A stretch of DNA of 64,000 nucleotides from Cryobacterium levicorallinum (GCF_004402405.1 NZ_SOFE01000011.1:1-64000), one strand, 5' to 3'; positions 1-9,222 are shown, counted from the first letter of the stretch. Numbers and translations are program-made. Notes: generated by a model from the letters alone, not told the origin.

Positions 1-326
1 CATTCTCCGCCAGACTTGTAGGACAGCGTGTTGGGTCACGCACAAACCCCACTCCCAGGGTCCGAATCCCCCATTCTCCGCCAGACTTGTAGTACAGCGT
101 GTTGGATGACGCACAAACCCCACTCGCAGGGTCCGAATCCCCCATTCTCCGCCAAACTTGTAGTACAGCGTGTTGGGTCACGCACAAACCCCACTCCCAG
201 GGTCCGAATCCCCCATTCTCCGCCAGACTTGTAGGACAGCGTGTTGGATGACGCACAAACCCCACTCGCAGGGTCCGAATCCCCCATTCTCCGCCAAAGA
301 TCCACTGCAGCGTGTTGGATGACGAA
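1..326. repeat. 71-bp tandem repeats carrying a tRNA 3'-end-like block
   Basis: Four full units start at 1, 72, 143 and 214, and a decaying fifth starts at 285 and runs to about 326. Every unit begins with CATTCTCCGCCA and ends with GGGTCCGAATCCCC, so across a junction it reads like the T-arm, acceptor strand, discriminator and CCA of a type II (serine-like) tRNA. The 5' side of the T stem pairs poorly, so these are not complete tRNAs. Units alternate in a few bases (GGGTCAC/GGATGAC, CTCCC/CTCGC). A real tRNA may end at base 12, its body lying before the window; I cannot see it. Confidence 0.85.
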
Positions 327-330
327 CAGG

Positions 331-843
331 TCAGGCGTCAGCGCGGTCGGCGAGACCGCGCACGAAGGCTGCCTGGCCGGCGTGCTGCAGGTCGTCAGAG
401 AGCACACTCGCGAGGCGCACGCCGACGGTGACGGCGGGGGTCCAGGATTCGTCGATGACCCGGTCGAGATCGGCCTCGACGAGGGTACCCAGGTACGCCA
501 CGGTCGCGGTGTGCACGGCGTCGTAGTAGCCGACAAGCAGTTCAGCGTCAGCGCGAACGGCCGCGACATCGGCCGAGGTGTGGCCATAGCCGGTGGCCGT
601 CGGCCCGAACGGAAGGTCGAATCGTTCAGCCCAGCCCTGCCCGGTGTACACCTGCGCGGTGCCCGCGAGGTCGGCGAGGTGGTCGTCCTGCACGCGGGAC
701 AGGTGCCAGATGAGCCAGGCGATCGTGTTGGCGTCGGCATCCGCTCGATACGTGAGGGTGGCGACGGTCGTGTTTTTCAGGGTCGCACCTACGTATCCCT
801 GGATACGGGAAAACTCTTCGATGAGCAGTTCGGACGGGGTCAT
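331..843 (-). CDS. DinB superfamily protein (DUF664-like)
   Basis: The 170-residue product has the four-helix look of the DinB/YfiT metal-dependent hydrolase superfamily. It opens MTPSELLIEEFSRIQ, has a helix with the WLIWHLSRVQDDHL histidine motif, and near the C-terminus has a second His in DDLQHAGQAAFVRG. In actinobacteria many members are mycothiol-dependent transferases or uncharacterised, so the reaction cannot be given. The ATG at 843 is chosen because AGGAG lies a few bases upstream; a longer frame to 867 has no such site. The stop sits just beside the tandem repeats, so the gene 3' end abuts the array. Confidence 0.85.
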   Translation of the reverse strand: MTPSELLIEEFSRIQGYVGATLKNTTVATLTYRADADANTIAWLIWHLSRVQDDHLADLAGTAQVYTGQGWAERFDLPFGPTATGYGHTSADVAAVRADAELLVGYYDAVHTATVAYLGTLVEADLDRVIDESWTPAVTVGVRLASVLSDDLQHAGQAAFVRGLADRADA

Positions 844-1155
844 GGCTCTCCTTAGTCGTTCTGCCACCGTACCCCCGCGCTATTCCGCGATCCCGCCGGG
901 ACTCATACGCATCCGCTGAACCGCGGGTTGTTGCCACCTCCGACGACACCAGTTTGCGTGGCGCAAGCCTAAAGCTTCGTGCCTCGTGCTCACGTGAGAA
1001 ACAACGCCCCGCCCTATTATTCGGGCCGTCTGCCCGGAGATCAGGAGGGCGGCGCGGGTTTGCGTGGCCCAGCGAGGGACAGCTCGCACTCGTCGGCGAT
1101 GGGCGGGTCGCCCTCGCGGCGGCTGGTGCGTTGCTCAGGCTAGTCGCAACGTCGA
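844..1155. other. intergenic, no convincing gene
   Basis: About 310 bases between the DinB gene start and the 3' end of the next leftward gene. The open frames here lack family resemblance and ribosome binding sites. It should contain the promoter of the DinB gene; I see no clear -35/-10 pair, terminator or repeat that I can defend. Confidence 0.5.
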
Positions 1156-1515
1156 TCAGCGAGGCGAGCCAACGAGCAAGCGCTGCCGCGTCAGGTCGAG
1201 CCCGAGGGCAACGACGCGCGCCGAAAGGCCCACGGACCCTTCGGTGCGCGCCCTCACCTCGAGCGCGTGCTGCAGCACCGACGCACTTCGGACGGGGAGC
1301 GCACGCCAGATGTCAGCAACGGTGTGGCACAACGAGATCGAGCCGGTGGCGCTGGTCACCGACCATCCAGCGGCGAGCGCCGCGATGCGGGGTGCGCCGG
1401 GCACGCCGGCACACACGGCGGACACCGTTTGCGCCACCAGAATGCGATTTCTGAGGGTGTGTTCGTTGCCCATCACCGGGTCAGGGTAGACCGTCGTGCC
1501 GCATGCTCCGCACAT
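1156..1515 (-). CDS. small hypothetical protein with N-terminal CGAC motif
   Basis: A 119-residue protein beginning MCGACGTTVYPDPVMG. The N-terminal Cys pair followed by a hydrophobic/proline stretch looks like half of a zinc ribbon or rubredoxin-type knuckle, but no second CxxC pair is present. The remainder is a mixed Ala/Val/Leu sequence with no motif I recognise. The ATG at 1515 is preceded by AGGAA at good spacing, and codon use matches the neighbours. It lies 32 bases downstream of the SDR gene on the same strand and could be the last gene of that operon or be independent. Function unknown. Confidence 0.65.
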   Translation of the reverse strand: MCGACGTTVYPDPVMGNEHTLRNRILVAQTVSAVCAGVPGAPRIAALAAGWSVTSATGSISLCHTVADIWRALPVRSASVLQHALEVRARTEGSVGLSARVVALGLDLTRQRLLVGSPR

Positions 1516-1547
1516 TTTTTTGTTCCTGACTGACCTGACGGCCCGAG

Positions 1548-2267
1548 TTACTGCATCACGTCGCCGGAGTTGGGCCCGAGGGTCTGCCCTACATAGAGGT
1601 TTCCTCCGGGCTCACTCGCAAGCAGCAGCGCCGTGGGGGCGACTTCGGCCGCAACGCCGAAACGCCGAAGCGGCAATTCGGCGCGCTTGGCAATCTTCCA
1701 ATCTTCGGAGATCCCCTGCACGAGCGGGGTCTCGATCGGGCCGGGAGCGATGCTGTTGACGAGCACGTTGTCGCTAGCAACTTCGAGCGCCAGCGATTTA
1801 GTCAGCGCCACGACCCCGGCCTTGGCCGCCGAATAGTGGCTCAGGCCGGTGCCGCCCTTGATGGCGAGCTGGGAAGCGATATTGATGATGCGGCCCCATT
1901 TCTGTTGGCGCATCTCCCCCACCACCTCCCGGCAGCACAGGAACACCCCGGTGAGGTCGACCGAGAGAGTCTCGTTCCACATGGCGAGTGTCATGTTTTG
2001 CAGTGGTGACTCGGTGAGCAGACCGGCACTGTTCACCAGAACGTCAATGGTGCCAAGCCGTTGGCGAGCGGTCGCGAAGGCCGTGCGCACGCTGTCTTCC
2101 TGCGACACGTCAACGTTGATCGCGTCAATGTCGGTGCCCGCGCGATCGAGTATGACCACGCGGTCACCGTTGGCGACAAACGCTTCGGCGATCGCCCGCC
2201 CGATTCCACTACTGCCGCCGGTGACGACGACTCCGCGGCCGGTGGACGCGCGATGGTGCGGGGTCAT
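1548..2267 (-). CDS. SDR family oxidoreductase
   Basis: A 239-residue classical short-chain dehydrogenase/reductase, the usual length. Near residue 16 it has TGGSSGIG (NAD(P) Rossmann glycine motif), an NSAG motif in the middle, the catalytic YSAAK, and a PGPIETPL segment after it. The sequence before the glycine motif is short and the acidic residue after beta-2 (ILDRAG) favours NAD(H), an inference. It is the last catabolic gene of the leftward run asparaginase, CE4 hydrolase, MFS, SDR, SDR, separated by 13 bases from the SDR upstream. The substrate is not evident; FabG-like activity on an alcohol/ketone produced by the cluster is possible. Confidence 0.9.
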   Translation of the reverse strand: MTPHHRASTGRGVVVTGGSSGIGRAIAEAFVANGDRVVILDRAGTDIDAINVDVSQEDSVRTAFATARQRLGTIDVLVNSAGLLTESPLQNMTLAMWNETLSVDLTGVFLCCREVVGEMRQQKWGRIINIASQLAIKGGTGLSHYSAAKAGVVALTKSLALEVASDNVLVNSIAPGPIETPLVQGISEDWKIAKRAELPLRRFGVAAEVAPTALLLASEPGGNLYVGQTLGPNSGDVMQ

Positions 2268-2280
2268 TTCTGTTCCATAT

Positions 2281-3045
2281 CTATGCGCGCATTTTCACGG
2301 TGAGTCCACCATCAACGATGAGGGACTGCCCGGTGACGTACCCGGCCTGCGAAGAAGTGAGAAACGCGATAACACTGGCCACTTCTGCCGGCGTACCCAC
2401 CCGACCCCAGGGGATGTCCTTGCCGGCTCGTGCGAGGCCGTCCGGTCCCAGCGAATTTACCGGGTCGAGTGACTGCGGAGTTTCGATGAGACCGGGAATG
2501 ACCGCATTGGCCCGGATGCCCTGCGGCCCCAGTTCAACAGCCACACTGCGAATCAAACCGAGCACGCCGGCTTTCGCCGTCGCGTAGTGGGCATGGCCCT
2601 CCCACCCGTAGACCGCGCCGGCGATCGAGGACACCGCCACCATGGCGCCGCCCTCGGTCATGCGTTCGGCTCCGGCACGCAGTGTGCGCAGGACACCAGT
2701 GAGGTCGACATCGAGCATGTCGGTCCACCGGGCATCCGTCATGTCGGCGAGGGATGAATGACGCAGAATGCCCGCGTTGGCGACGGCGTAGTCGAGGCGG
2801 CCGTATTCGTCTACCGCTCGTTGGGCGAAAGCGTCAACGGATGCCGTGCTTCGCACGTCAACTTCGTGCACGACGGCTTCGCCACCGACGGCGCGCACCA
2901 GCCGCAGTGTTTCCTGCGGGTCGTGCGGGTCGCCCGGGAAGGTACCGATGATGCTGCGCACCCCCTCGCCGGCGTAGTGCACGGCGAGGGCCCGGCCGAT
3001 ACCGCTGGCGGCTCCGGTAATTATTGCGACGCGGGGTTCAGGCAC
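2281..3045 (-). CDS. SDR family oxidoreductase
   Basis: A 254-residue classical SDR. It carries [11 protein letters not shown] near residue 11, the NAG motif in VANAGILR, a serine-rich SSIAGA strand, the catalytic Tyr/Lys in [11 protein letters not shown], and ends with the FabG-like GQSLIVDGG. The start codon overlaps the end of the MFS gene by eight bases, showing translational coupling. It is distinct from its downstream SDR neighbour, so the pair are not a recent duplication. Both probably act on a carbonyl intermediate of the compound imported by the MFS protein; the substrate cannot be read from sequence. Confidence 0.9.
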   Translation of the reverse strand: MPEPRVAIITGAASGIGRALAVHYAGEGVRSIIGTFPGDPHDPQETLRLVRAVGGEAVVHEVDVRSTASVDAFAQRAVDEYGRLDYAVANAGILRHSSLADMTDARWTDMLDVDLTGVLRTLRAGAERMTEGGAMVAVSSIAGAVYGWEGHAHYATAKAGVLGLIRSVAVELGPQGIRANAVIPGLIETPQSLDPVNSLGPDGLARAGKDIPWGRVGTPAEVASVIAFLTSSQAGYVTGQSLIVDGGLTVKMRA

Positions 3046-4444
3046 GCTGGGTTTTCAGCTCGTTTTCCGGTGCGATAGCGAGGGGAGCTTCTGCCATGGG
3101 TTTGGCGGCGATCATGAGCACACCCGAGATGAGGGTGCCCAGGGCGCCGACCCAGAGCGCGGCGGTTCCCGTGTTGGCTCCGGCGGCGACGGCGGTGAAT
3201 AGCGCGCCGCCGAGGACGATGCCGGGCTGGCTCATCGCGCCGATGAACGCGGTGCCGGTGGCGCGGCAGCTCACCGGGTAGCACTCGGCCATGAAGTACT
3301 GAATAGCTGCGTACGGGCCCACCAGAAAGAAAAGGCCAGCACCAAAGCTCGCAACGATGGTCACGGGGCTGTTCGCGAGGGGACTCAACATGATGGTGAA
3401 GGCGACCGATGCGAGGATCCAGCCGCTGATGATGGTGCGCTTGCGGCCGATCTTGTCGCCGAGCCACCCGTGGAACACGTAGCCGAAGTAGGCCAGGGCG
3501 TTGATGATGATGAGCATCCAGAAGGCGTCGGAGAGTTCAATACCCTTGGCGTTCTTAAGAACGGAGCTTCCCAGAATGCTGAAGATCATGATGCCCATGA
3601 AGTTGAAGATCCAGGCGAGCGAGAACACGATCGTGTTACGGCGCAGCTTCGGCTCCCAGATGAGCTTGAGTGGTGCGGTCGAGGAGTGCTCGACGCCGTA
3701 CGACCCGGCGAGCAGGTGGGCTTCTTCGGTGCGCCCGGCCTTCTCGAGTCGGGTGAGTTCACTGTGCAGCTCGAACTGAGGAGTTTCTTTGAGCTTGCGT
3801 GCGATGGCCCATACGATGAGCGCTGCGGGGATGGTGGCCATCAAATACAGTGCACGCCAGCCGAAGGTCGGAAGAAAAGCCAGGGCGAGCGCACTGGCGA
3901 GCAGAAAGCCGAGCGGCCAGCCGCCCTGAATAAAGGAGTAGCTCAGGCCCGGGCGCTTGCGCTTCTTCTCGTCTTCGGTGACCTGGTAGACCTCGTTCAT
4001 GTAGGTCGCGTTGACGGCCTGCTCGGAGAAGCCCAGACCGCCAAATGATCGAACGATCACGAGCAACCCACTGCTGAGGAAGGCCATTCCGGTGGGGATG
4101 ATGGCGGTGAGGCCGGAGACGATGGCCGTGCCACCGACGGTGACCATCATGCCCTTGCGTCGTCCGAGGCGGTCAATGACCGGACCGACGCCGAAGCAGA
4201 CGATCGCGGTGCCCACGGCGATCCAGGTGTTGATCGCGTAGGCTTCCGGCGCGGTCCAGCCGAAGGATTCCTGCATGGCGGGCAGAAGCGTGCCGAACAG
4301 TCCGTAGTCGAAGACGGCAACGGTCCAGGCCAACAGCGCCAGAATCGTGGCGGTGCGGGTCTGCTTCACGGTGAAGGCGGGAAAGCGACGTTTCTCGTTG
4401 ACGGTCGCCGCCGTGAGATCGAGGGTGGGAGATTTCAGTTTCAT
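3038..4444 (-). CDS. MFS transporter
   Basis: A 468-residue major facilitator with about 12 membrane segments. The typical loop motif appears after TM2 as [10 protein letters not shown] and again in the second half as [10 protein letters not shown] long central loop ([21 protein letters not shown]) separates the halves. The ATG at 4444 overlaps the stop of the CE4 gene in an ATGA junction, which fixes the start; an upstream extension would run into that gene. It most resembles organic-acid/sugar-type MFS carriers. The operon context suggests it imports the imide or amide that the two hydrolases attack; this is inference. Confidence 0.88.
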   Translation of the reverse strand: MKLKSPTLDLTAATVNEKRRFPAFTVKQTRTATILALLAWTVAVFDYGLFGTLLPAMQESFGWTAPEAYAINTWIAVGTAIVCFGVGPVIDRLGRRKGMMVTVGGTAIVSGLTAIIPTGMAFLSSGLLVIVRSFGGLGFSEQAVNATYMNEVYQVTEDEKKRKRPGLSYSFIQGGWPLGFLLASALALAFLPTFGWRALYLMATIPAALIVWAIARKLKETPQFELHSELTRLEKAGRTEEAHLLAGSYGVEHSSTAPLKLIWEPKLRRNTIVFSLAWIFNFMGIMIFSILGSSVLKNAKGIELSDAFWMLIIINALAYFGYVFHGWLGDKIGRKRTIISGWILASVAFTIMLSPLANSPVTIVASFGAGLFFLVGPYAAIQYFMAECYPVSCRATGTAFIGAMSQPGIVLGGALFTAVAAGANTGTAALWVGALGTLISGVLMIAAKPMAEAPLAIAPENELKTQRA

Positions 4445-5331
4445 ACGGAGGGAACCTTTCGGGGGGAACGGGCGAGGAACGAATCTGCAATCTGGTCGAA
4501 GGTGTTCCAGCTGACGCCTTCGTGGGAGTTGAAATGCTCGATGAGGCGCTCGAGCATGAGGAGCACTTGCGGGCGTCCGGAGACGTCGGGGTGGATCGTC
4601 ATCGTGAAGACGGCCTGATCCATTTCGCGGTAGACCCAGTCGAACTGGTCTTTCCACATCTGTTCGATATCGCGTGGGTTCACGAAACCGTGCGAGTTGG
4701 GGGCGGCCTTGATGAACATCATGGGGGGCAGGTCATCGAGGTACCAGTTGGCGGGAATCTCGACCAGGTCAGTCTCGGTGCCGCGCACGAGCGGCTCCAT
4801 CCAGGTTTGGGCGTTCTGGGCGTAGTCGATCTTTTTCCAGCTGTCACCGACGCGCACGTAGTACGGCTCGAAGTCCTTGTGCATGAGCGAGTGGTCGTAC
4901 TTGATGCCCCGTTCGAGAAGAATTTCGTTCGTCACCGACGAGAATTCCCACCAAGGGGCGACATACCCAGTGGGGCGGCGTCCGGAGACGTTTTCGATCA
5001 GTTCGATGGATCGGTCCAGGATCGTGGTCTCCTGTTCGCGGGTCATCGCGATCGGGTTCTCGTGGGAGTAGCCGTGCACGCCCATCTCGTGGCCCGCGGC
5101 AACGATCATGCGGGTGAGCTCGGGAAAGGTCTCGATGGAGTGCCCTGGAACGAACCAGGTAGCGGGCAAGTCGTACTTGTCGAACAGGCGAATAAGACGC
5201 GGCCCACCGACCTCGCCGCTGAACATGCCGCGGGAGATGTCGCACGGGGAATCTTCGCCGCCGTAGGAACCGAGCATGCCTGCGACAGCGTCGACGTCTA
5301 CTCCAAATGCAATCTGGATATCTTTTTTCAT
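4441..5331 (-). CDS. CE4 polysaccharide-deacetylase-fold hydrolase (HpPgdA/imidase-like)
   Basis: A 296-residue cytoplasmic protein of the CE4 fold, without a signal peptide. The opening [10 protein letters not shown] places Asp14, and [10 protein letters not shown] places His86 and His90. This is the Asp-His-His metal triad, at the positions I recall for Helicobacter PgdA-type enzymes. This subgroup also contains cyclic imidases and PuuE-type allantoinases. The next upstream gene is an asparaginase 19 bases away, and the MFS gene overlaps its stop, so hydrolysis of a cyclic imide to a half-amide, then deamidation, is an attractive role. Peptidoglycan deacetylation is less likely because export signals are missing. 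The ATG at 5331 begins the conserved domain. Confidence 0.82.
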   Translation of the reverse strand: MKKDIQIAFGVDVDAVAGMLGSYGGEDSPCDISRGMFSGEVGGPRLIRLFDKYDLPATWFVPGHSIETFPELTRMIVAAGHEMGVHGYSHENPIAMTREQETTILDRSIELIENVSGRRPTGYVAPWWEFSSVTNEILLERGIKYDHSLMHKDFEPYYVRVGDSWKKIDYAQNAQTWMEPLVRGTETDLVEIPANWYLDDLPPMMFIKAAPNSHGFVNPRDIEQMWKDQFDWVYREMDQAVFTMTIHPDVSGRPQVLLMLERLIEHFNSHEGVSWNTFDQIADSFLARSPRKVPSV

Positions 5332-5350
5332 ATCTGTGCCTTTCGTTGCA

Positions 5351-6388
5351 CTAACAAATTTGGGCGGACTCGGTGATGGCTGCCCCGTACAGGGCAAACG
5401 CGGCGGCGATCTCGTCATGGTTGCGATCGAGCTGCAGCAGAAGGCTGAGCAAAATCAGCGATTGTGAGGGCCGCAGCAGGCCAGTGGGGATGGCACCGGC
5501 CGCGACGAGGTCTCGTCCTCCGCCGGCGCCATAGACCGGGATGACCGGGCCGGCACTCACCCGGGTGCTCGTCACCACGACGGTGCCAGCCGCGGCGGCG
5601 GCGGCGACGGCGACGCACAGGGCGGGGTTGCCGTTGCCGCTTCCCGTCGCTTGCAACACGATTCCGCTGGCCCCGGCAGCCACGGATGCCTGCAGCAAGA
5701 TCCCGTCCGCCCCCGGATAGGCAGACACCACGTCGACGCGTCTGGCCTGGCGGGGAGGGAGGGGCGGGAGCGGGAGCGGGGGCATCCGCTGGTCCTGGCG
5801 GGTGATTACGACGTCACCGGTGGCGGTCAGGGAACCGGCCGAGCCAAAGTCGGGGTTGGTGAAGGCATGGAGTGCGAAGGTCTGTGCTTTGCGCACGCCG
5901 CGGGCGGGGAATATCTCGCCGGCGAAAACGATCAACACGCCGAGGCCTGCTGCCGCGGGTGATCCAGCGACCGCGATGGCATCGGCGAGGTTGCCGGGAC
6001 CGTCGGGGTCGGCGGCGTCGGCGGATTTCTGCGCCCCGGTGAAGACGACCGGGCTTACGTGGTCGTGGGTGAGGTCGGCCAGGTAGGCGGTCTCTTCCAT
6101 CGTGTCAGTGCCGTGCGTGACGACGACCCCCCGCACCGATGGGTCGGCGAGGGCAATCTTGATCTGCGCGCAGATCGCGATCATGTCAACGAGAGTGAGC
6201 AGGTAGGACCCCTCACAGGCGACGTCGACGACCCGCACGGGGTAGGCCGGGGCTGTGGCCAGACCGCCGAGAACTTCTGCACCGGCGTCGGCGGCAACCG
6301 TGGCGCCGCCTTCCGCAGAGCGGGCGCGCGACGAGATGGTTCCACCGGTCGCCAGCAACACCACGTGGGTGCCGGCACGATCTGTCAT
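5351..6388 (-). CDS. L-asparaginase family amidohydrolase
   Basis: A 345-residue asparaginase, normal length for the family. The first catalytic motif is LLATGGTIS near residue 12 and the second is [10 protein letters not shown], holding the two nucleophilic threonines and the Asp-Lys partner region. No signal peptide is seen, so it is cytoplasmic. It hydrolyses a side-chain amide of asparagine or a related half-amide to the acid and ammonia. The start at 6388 has GGAG eight bases upstream; longer frames would read through the operator. It is the first gene of a five-gene leftward operon and lies 20 bases below a palindromic operator for the divergent LacI protein. Confidence 0.88.
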   Translation of the reverse strand: MTDRAGTHVVLLATGGTISSRARSAEGGATVAADAGAEVLGGLATAPAYPVRVVDVACEGSYLLTLVDMIAICAQIKIALADPSVRGVVVTHGTDTMEETAYLADLTHDHVSPVVFTGAQKSADAADPDGPGNLADAIAVAGSPAAAGLGVLIVFAGEIFPARGVRKAQTFALHAFTNPDFGSAGSLTATGDVVITRQDQRMPPLPLPPLPPRQARRVDVVSAYPGADGILLQASVAAGASGIVLQATGSGNGNPALCVAVAAAAAAGTVVVTSTRVSAGPVIPVYGAGGGRDLVAAGAIPTGLLRPSQSLILLSLLLQLDRNHDEIAAAFALYGAAITESAQIC

Positions 6389-6408
6389 TATTTTCTCCGG
6401 AGGTCGGT

Positions 6409-6424
6409 ACCCAAACGATTGGGT
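6409..6424. promoter_or_regulatory. LacI-type operator 1
   Basis: The palindrome ACCCAAACGATTGGGT has perfect 6-base arms around ACGA. It sits 20 bases upstream of the asparaginase start and repeats the core of the site near the LacI gene, on the other strand. It would block the leftward operon. A lone half-site (ACCCAA) at 6445-6450 lies between the two. Confidence 0.8.
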
Positions 6425-6492
6425 TTCTTGATGCAAGAGTAAATACCCAATGTTTCGGCCGACTGCACGCGTCATTGCGGGTACGTAACGTT

Positions 6493-6516
6493 CACTACCC
6501 AATCGTTTGGGTAGTG
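6493..6516. promoter_or_regulatory. LacI-type operator 2
   Basis: Perfect 10-base arms CACTACCCAA and TTGGGTAGTG flank TCGT. The core equals operator 1 in inverse orientation. It overlaps the -35 region of the promoter proposed for the LacI gene, consistent with autorepression; the two sites lie about 84 bases centre to centre. Confidence 0.85.
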
Positions 6517-6536
6517 AGGTGGTAAAACTATAGAAT
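6507..6536 (+). promoter_or_regulatory. putative promoter of the LacI gene
   Basis: TTGGGT at 6507-6512 and TAGAAT at 6531-6536 are separated by 18 bases (TATAGA two bases earlier is an alternative -10). The -35 lies inside operator 2. Inferred from sequence only. Confidence 0.5.
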
Positions 6537-6602
6537 GAGATCCACAAGCAAGTCAAGCTTCGCATCCGGCTTTCTCGGATAACGGAAACTGGAGACAGCG
6601 AA

Positions 6603-7640
6603 ATGACAGGCATCAGACCGGGGTCCGTCACCCTGAAAGATCTGGCCGCCGAACTCGGCCTACACCCGTCGACCGTGTCACGGATCCTGCACGGGAAAGC
6701 TGACACGGCACGCGGCGCCGCCGCGCCGGTCACGGCCCAACGTGTGCGTGACCTCGCCAAGAAGGTGGGCTACTCCCCCGACCCCCAGGCTACGAGTCTG
6801 CGCACGCGGCGCACGCATCTTCTCGGAGTTATCGTTCCGCGTCTTTCCGACCTCGTGCTTGCGGTTATGTACGAAGGAATCGACGAGGCAGCCGACGACG
6901 CCAACTACTCCACATTCGTCATGAACTCTCGCGACGATACATTGATACAGCGGCGCAAGATGGAAATCATGCTGTCTCGGCGAGTAGACGGCCTCATCAT
7001 CGGTGACGCGCACCTTGACGGCAATATTCTCGACGAGCTCACCGAACGCAAGGTGCCTTTCGTGCTCATGAACCGCGCCATTGCCGGTTTTGCGTCAGCA
7101 ACCTGCGATGACACCCTTGGCGGAGCTCTGGTGGCGCAGCACCTGTGGGACCAGGGCCACCGCGATGTTTCCATCATCGCTGGTGAACCCTACGCCAGTA
7201 CTGCAGTCGATCGCACGCACGGCTTCGTCTCCCGGTTTCGCTCGCTCGGCGGAACGATCCCCGAGGGCGCCATCGTGTGGTCGCGCTTCGACACAACGGG
7301 CGGGCACACCGCAGCGGATAGCATTCTGCGAGGCACACATCCTCGCCCCAGTGCGATCTTCGCGGTCAACGACTTCGCGGCCATCGGCGCCATGGGCGCG
7401 GCAAATTCTCACGGATTGCACGTGGGCCGCGATCTGGCAATTGTCGGATTCAATGACACGTCGCTGGCCGCGCAACTGCCCATCGCGCTGTCGTCGGTGC
7501 GATCACCGATGCTCGACATCGGCCGGGTCGCCGTGAAGTTGCTCCTCGGCGTGCTGAACGGAGACGCCGTGGAGTCGGTTCGACTCGCTCCTGTTTTGTG
7601 CGTGCGAGACAGCAGTGATTTCACATGGGTGGCGGGATAA
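6603..7640 (+). CDS. LacI family transcriptional regulator
   Basis: A 345-residue LacI/GalR repressor of full length. Residues about 8-55 form the helix-turn-helix and hinge (SVTLKDLAAELGLHPSTVSR), followed by a periplasmic-binding-protein-like effector domain with SRRVDGLIIGD and the C-terminal PSAIFAVNDFAAIGAM and VGFNDTSLA segments. It is divergent from the asparaginase operon, and two matching palindromes fill the 214-base gap. It most likely represses that operon and itself, released by an intermediate of the pathway; the effector is unknown. Confidence 0.93.
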   Translation: MTGIRPGSVTLKDLAAELGLHPSTVSRILHGKADTARGAAAPVTAQRVRDLAKKVGYSPDPQATSLRTRRTHLLGVIVPRLSDLVLAVMYEGIDEAADDANYSTFVMNSRDDTLIQRRKMEIMLSRRVDGLIIGDAHLDGNILDELTERKVPFVLMNRAIAGFASATCDDTLGGALVAQHLWDQGHRDVSIIAGEPYASTAVDRTHGFVSRFRSLGGTIPEGAIVWSRFDTTGGHTAADSILRGTHPRPSAIFAVNDFAAIGAMGAANSHGLHVGRDLAIVGFNDTSLAAQLPIALSSVRSPMLDIGRVAVKLLLGVLNGDAVESVRLAPVLCVRDSSDFTWVAG

Positions 7641-7911
7641 AAGGCGGATACTGCCCGAAAACGGTGAGGGTGGCCAGACAGGTGCATCCGGGCGGGGCTG
7701 GGGCGGTGGGTGGCAAGATGCCGTCGCATCCGCTTCGCTGGCAAACATTCGTGAAGCCGACAACGCCCTCGACGTTCATGTATTCGGCGATCTTCGGGCG
7801 ACGCAGGTTGGCGTCGACGAGCAGAACGCGAGTTTCCGCGTCAGACAGGGCGATGTCCAGGTTGGCGCTCGTCGTACTCTTGCCCTCACCGCCGAGGGAA
7901 AATGACGACAA
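7641..7911 (-). pseudogene. decayed fragment of a BY-type tyrosine kinase (CpsD/Wzz-like)
   Basis: Reading leftward from 7911 the sequence gives LGGEGKSTTSANLDIAL and RVLLVDANLRRPKIAEYM. These are the Walker A and Walker A' regions of exopolysaccharide tyrosine autokinases, followed by VGFTNV. After that the frame degenerates, with only faint family traces (LTVFGQYPP resembling the usual LTV..GQ.PPNP). The N-terminal Wzz membrane domain, Walker B and tyrosine tail are absent, and no exopolysaccharide genes flank it. It lies tail-to-tail against the LacI gene. I read it as a relic of a lost or moved gene. From 7912 to 8088 I see no gene. Confidence 0.65.
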
Positions 7912-8088
7912 AGGAGCGATCGGCGCGGCCCCGATCAGCTTCTCTTGAACACAGTGAGGGCCCCCGGTCCTTGGACGGTCGCCACTTCAACGTTGACGCT
8001 CCTTGGCACATCATCTTGAAATACCTAGGAGCAGTGACCGACTCTTTTTCTCCTCGTTGATCGCCGCCCCGGTGTCCGGAATGTAACG

Positions 8089-9222
8089 TTAGCGACGGTA
8101 GGCACTCACATCGGTGGCCTTGACCGAAAGCCAGACCGTCAAGCCCACCTGCAGGCCGAGGTCGGCAACCGCGGCGGGGGTGAGTTCTGCGATGATCTCG
8201 GGGTCGCCGCTCGTGCGCAGGCGCACCCCGCCGGTGCCCGGCTCAATGCCGGTGACCCGGGCCGACCAGACGTTGCGGGGGCTCGCGTGACGGGGCTGTA
8301 CCGTGTGCACGACAACGGATGCCGGGCGAAAGACGGCCGCGGCGGCTTCTGCGCCGAGGGCTGCAGAGGCGGGAGTTGTGGGCGACAGGGCTGCGGCATC
8401 CGCTGGGCGCACCCAGAACGTGCGTCCGTCTGGGGCGACGACCCCGCCGTTCTGCGCGGTGCCCACCACGAGATTGACGCCGGCGAGCGCCGCAACGAAG
8501 GGGTTTTGCGGGGCCGCGAGTACCGCTGCGGTCGTGCCTTCGTCGATGAGCGCGCCGTGGTGCAGCACGGCGACGCGGTGGGCGAGCACGACGGCGTCGA
8601 CGATGTCGTGGGTGACGATGATGGCGCTCGTGCCCGTTTCGCTAAGCTGCTCGCGGATGAGTTGCCGGATGAACGGTGCTGTTTCCGCGTCGAGGGCAGC
8701 CATCGGCTCGTCGAGCAGGAGCACTCGCGGGCCGGCCGCGAGGGCTCGGGCGAGGGCGACGCGCTGCTGCTGCCCGCCGGAGAGGGCGCCCGGCAAGCTG
8801 CTGCCGAGGCCGGCCAGCCCGACCCGATCGAGCCAGCGGTCGGCCTGCACCCGAGCCTCGGCGGTCTTCAGTCGCGCTCCGCCGACCCGGAACGCGAAGG
8901 CCACGTTGGCCCGGGCGCTCAGGTGAGGAAAGAGCAAGGGCTCTTGTCCGAGCAGGCCGATAGTGCGATTTTCGGGGGCCACGAGCCGGCCGGACGCGGT
9001 GAGGGTCACACCATCGAGGGTGACGGTTCCGGTGTCGGGGGTGGCGAGTCCGGCGAGCAGATCGAGCACCGTCGATTTGCCCGAGCCGTTCGGGCCGAGC
9101 AGGGCCAGCACCTCGCCGGGCGCGAGCGTGAGTTGCACATCGAGGGTGAACGAGCCTCGGGTGAGCTGCAGGTTCGCAGCGAGAACTGCGGTGGCGGCGT
9201 CCTGGCAGAGGGCGGCGGTCAC
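8089..9222 (-). CDS. modC: molybdate ABC transporter ATPase ModC
   Basis: A 377-residue ATPase. Walker A GPNGSGKST lies near residue 38, the signature LSGGQQQR is followed by Walker B VLLLDEP, and the His-switch is in VTHDIVDA. The C-terminal third, after the ATPase core, is a TOBE/MOP-like molybdate-binding region (SARVTGIEPG...VRLRTSGD). The GTG at 9222 overlaps the modB stop (GTGA), which fixes the start although the frame stays open far upstream. It is the last gene of the leftward modA-modB-modC run and powers molybdate import for the cofactor genes alongside. Confidence 0.93.
   Translation of the reverse strand: MTAALCQDAATAVLAANLQLTRGSFTLDVQLTLAPGEVLALLGPNGSGKSTVLDLLAGLATPDTGTVTLDGVTLTASGRLVAPENRTIGLLGQEPLLFPHLSARANVAFAFRVGGARLKTAEARVQADRWLDRVGLAGLGSSLPGALSGGQQQRVALARALAAGPRVLLLDEPMAALDAETAPFIRQLIREQLSETGTSAIIVTHDIVDAVVLAHRVAVLHHGALIDEGTTAAVLAAPQNPFVAALAGVNLVVGTAQNGGVVAPDGRTFWVRPADAAALSPTTPASAALGAEAAAAVFRPASVVVHTVQPRHASPRNVWSARVTGIEPGTGGVRLRTSGDPEIIAELTPAAVADLGLQVGLTVWLSVKATDVSAYRR

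Noticed and set aside
1-326. CRISPR array
   Set aside because: The whole 71-bp unit is repeated; there are no unique spacers and no cas genes.
28-740. Open frames across the 71-bp repeats (for example with GEWGIRTLG or MGDSDPG)
   Set aside because: These peptides are the usual false translations of tRNA-Ser 3' ends; they repeat with the array and overlap the DinB gene.
880-1454. Overlapping frames between the DinB gene and the CGAC protein
   Set aside because: No ribosome binding sites, no family resemblance, Arg/Ala-rich composition typical of GC-rich antisense frames.
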